Positions 1 to 4,896 of a stretch of DNA of 5,554 bases are shown one piece after another. The stretch is from Candidatus Latescibacterota bacterium. Lineage in GTDB: Bacteria > Latescibacterota > MVCY01. The notes under the pieces are model-generated. The model had not been told where the DNA came from, searched no databases, and saw only the letters and a list, made by a program, of their open reading frames with translations. The position numbers and the translations under genes were made by a program. Position 1 is the stretch's first letter, and every line of letters starts with the position of its first letter. The stretch is from the NCBI GenBank assembly GCA_030608245.1, contig JAUWEO010000129.1, positions 1-5,554 on the forward strand, given 5' to 3'.

Positions 1-1950
1 GAATTGGTAACAATCGATACCGGTGTTCCTGTTGACCTTGACCTGAAAAGATTCAAGTTCCAAGGCTTTGACAACGAAAAACTGGTTGAGATTTTCAAGG
101 AGCTGGAGTTTAACCGGCTGTTCAAAGAGCTTTCCCCTGTCTCCGCACGGGAAGAGGTGAGCTGTTCTGTAGTGCACACAGGGGAGGAACTGGAAAAGCT
201 TGTCCAGGAGATAGAATCCGAGGGGAAGTTTGTTATACACTTAGAAACTACTGGTCCAAATCCTATGCAGGCATCTGTCGTGGGTATCTCTCTGGCATTC
301 ATCCCCCAGCAAGGCTTCTATATCCCCGTAGCCCACACCTCAAAAGATAATCTTCCCTTAGAGCTGGCTTTTTCCCGGTTGAGACCTCTCCTGGAGGATG
401 AGAAGATTGAAAAATATGGGCAGGACATTAAATACAATACCGCTGTGCTTATCCGCCACGGGATAACCCCGCGGGGCTTTCTATTCGACACAATGGTTGC
501 TGCTTATCTGCTTGATCCTTCCACACATCAATACAGTCTTGATCACCTTAGCCTCAAATATCTGAATCACAAGATAGATTCCCTAACCGACCTGGTAGGG
601 AAGGGTCAGAAACAGAAAAGCTTTGCTGAGCTGCCCCTTGAGAAAGTCACCCAGTACTGTTGTGAACACGCCGATGTGACCTTGAGGCTTAAGGAGATAT
701 TTGAACCGGAGCTGATTCAGTTGGGATTGATGGAATTGTTCCAGCAGGTCGAAGTCCCTTTAGTGGAGGTACTCCGACAGATGGAACTTAACGGAGTTTC
801 CGTGGACACTGTTTTTTTGAACCGAATGTCCCAGGAGTTGCAGGCGAGATTGAGCGGACTGACGGCGGAGATTTACCAGGAGGCGGGTGAAGAGTTTAAC
901 ATCAACTCTCCCCGTCAATTAGCCCATATTCTCTTTGATAAGCTAAGTTTGCCAAGCCGTAAGAGGACGAAGACCGGTTACTCCACCGATGTGAGGGTCT
1001 TGGAAGAATTAGCCCGTAAATATGAACTTCCCCAAAAATTGCTTGAATACAGGCAATTAGTCAAACTCAAATCTACCTATGTAGACGCTCTGCCGAAGCT
1101 TGTCGATCCGGAAACCGGGCGAATTCATACTAATTTCAACCAGACTGTCACTGCTACGGGCAGACTCTCCTCTAGCAATCCCAATCTCCAGAACATCCCG
1201 ATACGAACAGAAATAGGCCGAAAGATACGCCGGGCTTTTGTGACTGCAGACACCCAACGTCTGTTCTTAGATGCCGACTACTCCCAGATTGAGCTTCGAA
1301 TTATGGCTCACCTCTCCGGTGATCGCAACCTAATTGAGGCCTTCCAAAACGATGAGGACATCCACCTGCGTACAGCGGCATTGAGTTTTGACCTTGCCCC
1401 TGAATATGTCACCCCTGACCTGAGGCGACAGGCTAAAGTGATTAACTTCGGCATTATGTATGGAATGAGTCCCTACGGTCTATCAGAGGCGTTGGATATT
1501 TCCGTCCAGGAGGCCAAAGAGTTTATTGAGAACTATTTCCATATATATCCTGGTGTTAAGCAGTATATTGAGCAGACAATCCGAGAAGCTAAGGAGAAAG
1601 GCTATGTTACTACGTTGTTAGAACGTAGGCGTTATCTTCCTGACATTAATAGCTCTAACAATCGAGTGAGGGAATTTGCCGAGCGTACTGCAGTGAACAC
1701 TCCTATTCAAGGCAGCGCCGCCGATCTGATTAAGATCGCGATGATAACTATCCATCGCCGGTTAAACCAAGCAGGGATGCAGACGAAGATGATTCTCCAG
1801 GTGCACGACGAGCTGGCCTTTGAGGTGCCAAAGGCAGAACTGCAACAGGCCGAAGAACTAATCACCCGAGAAATGGAGAGGGCTGTGAAGCTTTCTGTCC
1901 CGATAAAGGTGGAGATAGGCGTTGGACCTAATTGGTTAGAGGCTCATTGA
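1..1950 (+). CDS. polA: DNA polymerase I, 5'-truncated by the window edge
   Basis: Template-directed DNA polymerase for gap filling, primer removal and repair. The frame is open from base 1 and ends at TGA 1948-1950, giving 649 visible residues. Family members have about 880-930, so most of the N-terminal 5' nuclease is outside the window and the TTG at base 4 is not the true start. The segment opens with the end of the 5'-nuclease/linker (VTIDTGVPVDLDL), then a 3'-5' exonuclease-like domain (about 170-750), then the family A polymerase domain. Polymerase motifs are intact: TATGRLSSSNPNLQNIP (about 1150-1200), motif A DYSQIELR with the catalytic Asp at 1276-1278, O-helix RRQAKVINFGIMYG (about 1423-1464) and motif C QVHDE with Asp 1807-1809. 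The exonuclease site is degenerate: the equivalents of E. coli D355, D424 and D501 are His (238-240), Asn (436-438) and His (667-669). The equivalents of E357 and Y497 remain. Polymerase assignment is certain; loss of proofreading is inferred. Confidence 0.97.
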   Translation, partial: ELVTIDTGVPVDLDLKRFKFQGFDNEKLVEIFKELEFNRLFKELSPVSAREEVSCSVVHTGEELEKLVQEIESEGKFVIHLETTGPNPMQASVVGISLAFIPQQGFYIPVAHTSKDNLPLELAFSRLRPLLEDEKIEKYGQDIKYNTAVLIRHGITPRGFLFDTMVAAYLLDPSTHQYSLDHLSLKYLNHKIDSLTDLVGKGQKQKSFAELPLEKVTQYCCEHADVTLRLKEIFEPELIQLGLMELFQQVEVPLVEVLRQMELNGVSVDTVFLNRMSQELQARLSGLTAEIYQEAGEEFNINSPRQLAHILFDKLSLPSRKRTKTGYSTDVRVLEELARKYELPQKLLEYRQLVKLKSTYVDALPKLVDPETGRIHTNFNQTVTATGRLSSSNPNLQNIPIRTEIGRKIRRAFVTADTQRLFLDADYSQIELRIMAHLSGDRNLIEAFQNDEDIHLRTAALSFDLAPEYVTPDLRRQAKVINFGIMYGMSPYGLSEALDISVQEAKEFIENYFHIYPGVKQYIEQTIREAKEKGYVTTLLERRRYLPDINSSNNRVREFAERTAVNTPIQGSAADLIKIAMITIHRRLNQAGMQTKMILQVHDELAFEVPKAELQQAEELITREMERAVKLSVPIKVEIGVGPNWLEAH

Positions 1951-1966
1951 GAACAGTACAATGATT

Positions 1967-1973
1967 AAGGAGG
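1967..1973 (+). promoter_or_regulatory. Ribosome binding site that sets the start of the PspC-domain gene
   Basis: AAGGAGG sits 5 bases before ATG 1979. It lies inside the reading frame that would begin at the earlier in-frame ATG 1961, so the downstream ATG is the likely start. No comparable purine-rich site precedes 1961. Confidence 0.85.
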
Positions 1974-1978
1974 TTCAG

Positions 1979-2659
1979 ATGAATCCAGAGAACACGGCAC
2001 CAAAGAGGCTTTATCGTTCTGGGCGGCATAAGATGATCGCTGGTGTGTGTGGCGGATTGGCCGAGCATTTTGGCATTGATCCCACCTGGGTAAGGCTTGG
2101 ACTTGTAGTTCTGGCACTGTTTGGCGGCTGGGTTATGGTCTTGCTCTACATCATTGGGGCTATGATTATTCCCAGGCAGCCTCCCGGTGACGATCAACAT
2201 CAAACACCAGAGCGAGCAAATCGTCGCTCAACAACGGCTCACATCTTTGGGATTATTCTGCTGGCCCTGGGAGTCTTCTTAGTATTCAGCTATTTTGGGA
2301 TTTTCGCCTGGAAGGTGCGCCCTTTTTGGGGAATACCTTGGAAACTTATCTGGGGACTGTTCTTGGTGACGATAGGGGTTATGCTGTTTATCTCCCACCA
2401 AAGGCGCAGTGAGGAGATTGCACATAGCTCCGTCTCTGAGGGTGGAAAAAGGCTCATCCGGGTGCGCCAGGGCAGGATAATCGGTGGGGTTTGTGGAGGA
2501 CTGTCCAGATATTTCGACATCGATCCCTCTTTTGTGCGTCTTGCCTGGACATTAGGCACGCTTGCCTCGGTAGGGGTGGGAATTCTGGTCTATTTGGCCA
2601 TGCTCATCTTTGTGCCCGAAGAGGTCCCAGCGGACAAGTCAGCAGGAACGGCAGAGTGA
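1979..2659 (+). CDS. Membrane protein with two PspC domains flanking a two-helix segment
   Basis: Predicted inner-membrane protein of 226 residues. PspC domains are named after the phage-shock protein that senses or signals envelope stress; the role here is unknown. Domain order: PspC 1 at residues 9-66 (KRLYRSGRHKMIAGVCGGLAEHFG, then a hydrophobic helix about 38-64); a central membrane region with helices at about 88-109 and 122-139, resembling the transmembrane part of LiaF/DUF5668-type proteins; PspC 2 at residues 157-214 (KRLIRVRQGRIIGGVCGGLSRYF, helix about 186-212). Both PspC copies keep the GVCGGL and (G/D)IDPxxVRL signatures, so this looks like an internal duplication or domain repeat. 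A polar linker (about 67-86) and a short charged tail complete it. The start is ATG 1979 from the AAGGAGG site. It follows polA by 28 bases and overlaps pgpA by 4, suggesting cotranscription. No PspA or PspB homologue is visible. The family is certain; the function is not. Confidence 0.9.
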   Translation: MNPENTAPKRLYRSGRHKMIAGVCGGLAEHFGIDPTWVRLGLVVLALFGGWVMVLLYIIGAMIIPRQPPGDDQHQTPERANRRSTTAHIFGIILLALGVFLVFSYFGIFAWKVRPFWGIPWKLIWGLFLVTIGVMLFISHQRRSEEIAHSSVSEGGKRLIRVRQGRIIGGVCGGLSRYFDIDPSFVRLAWTLGTLASVGVGILVYLAMLIFVPEEVPADKSAGTAE

Positions 2660-3105
2660 ACAGAGTTGCCAAATTTGTTGCCAGCGGGTGTCTCTCCGGT
2701 TATTGTCCCCTTGCTCCCGGGACTGCTGGTAGTGCGCTTATTGCCCTTCTTTATTGGCTGCTTCCCACCACAAATCAGTGGTTCTGGTTTTCTATTGCCG
2801 TTGTCTTTTTCTTCATCGGCGTGTCTGTGTCCACCCAGGCTGAGCAATGTTGGGGTAAAGATGCCGGCAAAATCGTGATCGACGAGGTAGTCGGATTTTT
2901 GGCAGCAGTGCTTTTTCTGCCCAAAATCTCCTTAGTTGTGATTCTTGCGTTTTTTCTCTTCAGGTTCTTGGATATAGTCAAACCTTTCCCGGCCCATCGG
3001 TTGCAGCGACTCCCTGGGGGATGGGGGGTTATGGTTGACGACTTGGTGGTGGGGATTTACACCAACTTGCTCCTTCGAGGGGTAATTTTTCTGTTCAAAA
3101 TTTGA
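2656..3105 (+). CDS. pgpA: Phosphatidylglycerophosphatase A
   Basis: Integral membrane phosphatase that converts phosphatidylglycerophosphate to phosphatidylglycerol, the last step of phosphatidylglycerol synthesis. The protein has 149 residues; E. coli PgpA has about 170. Family motifs occur in order: GYCPLAPGTAGS (15-26), the acidic site DAGKIVIDEVVG (69-80, with Asp76-Glu77), FRFLDIVKPFP (102-112) and GGWGVMVDDLVVGIY (121-135). Hydrophobic helices lie at about 24-37, 42-58, 78-101 and 129-147. I chose GTG 2656 because the first conserved segment begins about 15 residues later, it gives a family-like N-terminus (MNRVAKFVASG), and its GTGA overlaps the stop of the PspC gene, a typical coupling arrangement. 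A modest AGGA (2644-2647) lies 8 bases upstream. The frame stays open further upstream, but that part is a shadow of the PspC gene. Identification is secure; the non-ATG start is inferred. Confidence 0.94.
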   Translation: MNRVAKFVASGCLSGYCPLAPGTAGSALIALLYWLLPTTNQWFWFSIAVVFFFIGVSVSTQAEQCWGKDAGKIVIDEVVGFLAAVLFLPKISLVVILAFFLFRFLDIVKPFPAHRLQRLPGGWGVMVDDLVVGIYTNLLLRGVIFLFKI

Positions 3106-3124
3106 TCTTTTTCGCAAAAAATAC

Positions 3125-3292
3125 TTCCGGATGAAGGCTATCGGAGAGACCGCCTCAGAGGCGGCACCGAAGAGGCAAGACCAACTCGCGGTCGAAACTT
3201 TCAGGTAGAAGGACGGTAGTTGGACGGAACCTCTGGAGAGAGTCTTTAAATAGGCCACCAAAGGGGTAATCTCTCAGGTGAAAGGACAGAGG
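3125..3292 (+). promoter_or_regulatory. Tandem glycine riboswitch (two aptamers with leader-linker kink-turn)
   Basis: Cis-regulatory RNA in the gcvT leader that binds glycine. Aptamer I: P1 GGCTATC (3136-3142) with GGTAGTT (3215-3221); GGAGAG (3143-3148); hairpin CCGCC/GGCGG (3150-3154/3160-3164); conserved CACCGAAGAGGCAA (3165-3178); small hairpin GACC/GGTC (3179-3182/3190-3193); ACTTTCAGGT..AAGGAC (3197-3214). Aptamer II: P1 CCTCTG (3230-3235) with CAGAGG (3287-3292); GGAGAG (3235-3240); short hairpin GTCT/AGGC (3242-3245/3252-3255); CCACCAAAGGGGTAA; CTCTCAGGTGAAAGGAC (3271-3287). Both copies keep the GGAGAG, CCRAAGRGG and CTYTCAGGT signatures of the family. Leader TTCCG (3125-3129) pairs with linker CGGAA (3225-3229) to form the known leader-linker kink-turn. 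Placement ahead of gcvT-gcvH-gcvPA matches its usual target. The aptamer II P1 overlaps the terminator, so an ON switch is inferred. Confidence 0.95.
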
Positions 3293-3328
3293 GGACAATT
3301 CTTGACCCTGCTGTCCTTTTGTGTTTTT
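3281..3328 (+). terminator. Riboswitch-controlled intrinsic terminator ahead of gcvT
   Basis: AAAGGACAG (3281-3289) is perfectly complementary to CTGTCCTTT (3311-3319). The stem extends through AGGG/CCCT (3290-3293/3306-3309) past a bulged G3310. A T-rich run follows (TTTT 3317-3320, GTG, TTTTT 3324-3328). The 5' arm includes bases of the 3' strand of aptamer II P1 (3287-3292), so the two structures exclude each other. With glycine bound, P1 should form and transcription read on into gcvT; without it, the hairpin should stop transcription. The T-run is broken by GTG, so termination may be incomplete. The fold was read by eye; direction of control is inferred from the family. Confidence 0.85.
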
Positions 3329-3358
3329 CACAGCTTTCTGGTTCATTCTTTAACGACC

Positions 3359-3364
3359 AAGGAG
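3359..3364 (+). promoter_or_regulatory. Ribosome binding site of gcvT
   Basis: AAGGAG lies 7 bases before ATG 3372. It is about 30 bases downstream of the terminator's T-run and is not paired in either riboswitch state as drawn. This supports control by transcription termination rather than by sequestering the ribosome binding site. Confidence 0.8.
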
Positions 3365-3371
3365 CAGAGCT

Positions 3372-4490
3372 ATGCTAAAGATCACTGCCCTACATCAGAT
3401 TCACCTCAACCTGGGGGCCGAAATGATCCAGTTCGCCGGGTGGCAGATGCCCCTCCAGTACACCAGCATCCCAGAAGAGCACCGCAGCGCGAGAGAATCC
3501 GCCGGCCTGTTCGACCTTTGCCATATGGGGGAAATAAGGTTGCGGGGCAAAGGGGTTTTTCAATTAGCCCAGCAGTTGATCACCAACGACCTCGCCCACC
3601 TGAAACCCGGAAGAGTGCTGTACAGCCCTATGTGCAACTCCCAGGGTGGCATCATAGATGATCTTCTGGTCTACGGAACAGGCCAGGAGGAATTCCTGCT
3701 GGTGGTGAATGCCACCAACACAGAAAAGGACTACGCCTGGATCGAAAAGCAGAGTAGGGGAGAGGCAAAGGTGGAAAACCTAACCGACGAGCGTTCCCTT
3801 ATCGCCCTCCAGGGCCCCAAAGCAGAGCAAATTCTAACAGAGCTGACTGATGTGAGCCTCTCTCAACTTGTTTATTATCGTTTCATTCAGGCAAAGGTGA
3901 AGGGGGTCAACACCCTTCTGTCCCGCACCGGCTATACCGGGGAAGATGGCTTTGAGCTTTGCCTTGCTTCCCAGGAGGCACCGAAGCTGTGGAACGCTCT
4001 TTTGCAGACGGGAAAGCCCTATGGACTTAAACCGATAGGCTTGGGGGCACGAGACACCCTGAGATTGGAGATGGGATACCGACTCCACGGCAATGATATC
4101 GACGAAACCACCTCGCCTTTTGAGGCGGCACTGGACTGGACAGTCAAACTGAACAAAGGTGATTTCATCGGCAGAGAAGCCCTGGAGAAACAGAAAAAGG
4201 AGGGCATAAGACGGAAGCTGATCGGATTCCAGATGGAGAGCAGAATAGCTCCCCGGAAAGGATATTCGCTTTCCCTCCAGGGCCCTAGGATCGGAGAGGT
4301 GACCAGCGGGTCTTTTTCTCCCACCCTCCGGAAGGGGATCGGGTTAGGATATGTAACCCCACAATATGCTTATCCTAACACCAGCATCTCTGTGGCGATA
4401 AGAGGAGAAAACTACCCGGCGAAGATTGTCCCGTTGCCCTTTCTTGCGTCACGAATTAAACGGATAAGTCGGCCATGCACGGAAAAATAA
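3372..4490 (+). CDS. gcvT: Glycine cleavage system T protein (aminomethyltransferase)
   Basis: Cytoplasmic tetrahydrofolate-dependent aminomethyltransferase. It takes the aminomethyl group carried on the lipoyl arm of GcvH, releases ammonia and forms 5,10-methylene-tetrahydrofolate. The protein has 372 residues, normal for the family (about 360-375), and looks complete. Motifs in order: LGAEMIQFAGWQMPLQY (14-30), GLFDLCHMGE (45-54, with Cys where Ser is usual), GGIIDDLLVY (92-101; the Asp96-Asp97 pair contains the catalytic Asp of characterised T proteins), GYTGEDGFE (187-195), GLGARDTLRLEMGYRLHG (223-240) with DIDETTSP after it (242-249), and the C-terminal TSGSFSPTL (311-319) and YPAKIVPLPF (348-357). 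ATG 3372 gives a standard N-terminus behind AAGGAG. It is the first gene after the riboswitch, and its stop codon abuts the gcvH ribosome binding site, so it heads a gcvT-gcvH-gcvPA operon. Confidence 0.98.
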   Translation: MLKITALHQIHLNLGAEMIQFAGWQMPLQYTSIPEEHRSARESAGLFDLCHMGEIRLRGKGVFQLAQQLITNDLAHLKPGRVLYSPMCNSQGGIIDDLLVYGTGQEEFLLVVNATNTEKDYAWIEKQSRGEAKVENLTDERSLIALQGPKAEQILTELTDVSLSQLVYYRFIQAKVKGVNTLLSRTGYTGEDGFELCLASQEAPKLWNALLQTGKPYGLKPIGLGARDTLRLEMGYRLHGNDIDETTSPFEAALDWTVKLNKGDFIGREALEKQKKEGIRRKLIGFQMESRIAPRKGYSLSLQGPRIGEVTSGSFSPTLRKGIGLGYVTPQYAYPNTSISVAIRGENYPAKIVPLPFLASRIKRISRPCTEK

Positions 4491-4496
4491 AGGAGG
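4489..4496 (+). promoter_or_regulatory. Ribosome binding site of gcvH, overlapping the gcvT stop codon
   Basis: AAAGGAGG begins within the TAA stop of gcvT (4488-4490) and lies 6 bases before ATG 4503. Ribosomes finishing gcvT would clear or occupy this site, which suggests coupled translation. Confidence 0.8.
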
Positions 4497-4502
4497 AACC
4501 CC

Positions 4503-4895
4503 ATGTGCCCAGAAGGACTCAAATACGCCAAGACCCACGAGTGGCTGAAGGCAGAGGACAATGAAGGAAAAGTGGGAATAACCTACTACGCTCAGGATCG
4601 CCTGGGCGACATCACCTTTGTCGAACTTCCTCAAGTGGGGGCGGAGTTAACCAAAGGCAAGAGCTTTGGCACAGTAGAATCGTTCAAGGCGGTCTCTGAG
4701 TTCTATGCGCCGGTCAGTGGCAAAGTCATCCAGGTGAATAGGGAATTGAGGACTAATCCAGAATTGATCAACCAGGACCCTTACGGTCAAGGGTGGATTT
4801 TAGTGGTAGAGATTGCCAGCCCTGCGGAAATGGAAGAGCTTCTGAGTCCCGGCGACTACGAGCAATGGGTGAAACAGCAAGAGGAGGCGGGATAA
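4503..4895 (+). CDS. gcvH: Glycine cleavage system H protein (lipoyl carrier)
   Basis: Small soluble shuttle protein. Its lipoyl-lysine arm receives the aminomethyl group from the P protein, presents it to GcvT, and is reoxidised by dihydrolipoamide dehydrogenase (L protein, not in this window). The protein has 130 residues, a normal length. It has the family N-terminus with KYAKTHEWLK (7-16), GITYYAQDRLGDITFVELP (25-43), the lipoylation segment GTVESFKAVSEFYAPVSG (56-73) with the modified lysine at residue 62 (codon 4686-4688), and the tail NPELINQDPYGQGW (about 85-98). The segment reads ESFKA where ESVKA is most common, a conservative change next to the lysine. ATG 4503 follows a strong ribosome binding site. 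The gene sits 12 bases after gcvT and 1 base before gcvPA. H proteins also act as lipoate donors in some bacteria; whether this one does cannot be seen. Confidence 0.98.
   Translation: MCPEGLKYAKTHEWLKAEDNEGKVGITYYAQDRLGDITFVELPQVGAELTKGKSFGTVESFKAVSEFYAPVSGKVIQVNRELRTNPELINQDPYGQGWILVVEIASPAEMEELLSPGDYEQWVKQQEEAG
4881..4887 (+). promoter_or_regulatory. Ribosome binding site of gcvPA inside the end of gcvH
   Basis: GAGGAGG lies within the last codons of gcvH, 9 bases before ATG 4897. Together with the 1-base gap between the gcvH stop (4893-4895) and this ATG, it supports the chosen start and coupled translation. Confidence 0.75.
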
Positions 4896-4896
4896 G

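Noticed and set aside
1961..1978. In-frame ATG at 1961 as the start of the PspC-domain protein.
   Set aside because: The strong AAGGAGG at 1967-1973 lies inside this extension and is correctly spaced for ATG 1979, while nothing similar precedes 1961.
3108..3120. TTTTT-CGC-AAAAA palindrome just after pgpA as a terminator.
   Set aside because: The stem would be only A-T pairs and no T-run follows, so it is too weak to be an intrinsic terminator.
3150..3164. GC-rich hairpin CCGCC/GGCGG as a separate terminator or repeat.
   Set aside because: It is an internal stem of glycine aptamer I and is followed by the conserved aptamer core, not a T-run.
2932..3346. Minus-strand open frames across the pgpA end and the riboswitch.
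   Set aside because: They are antisense to a conserved pgpA motif region and a structured RNA, and show no recognisable protein features.
3278..3661. Open + strand frame overlapping the riboswitch end and the start of gcvT.
   Set aside because: It begins inside aptamer II and runs through the terminator. Its proline/arginine-rich translation is an out-of-frame reading of gcvT, which is clearly coding in another frame.
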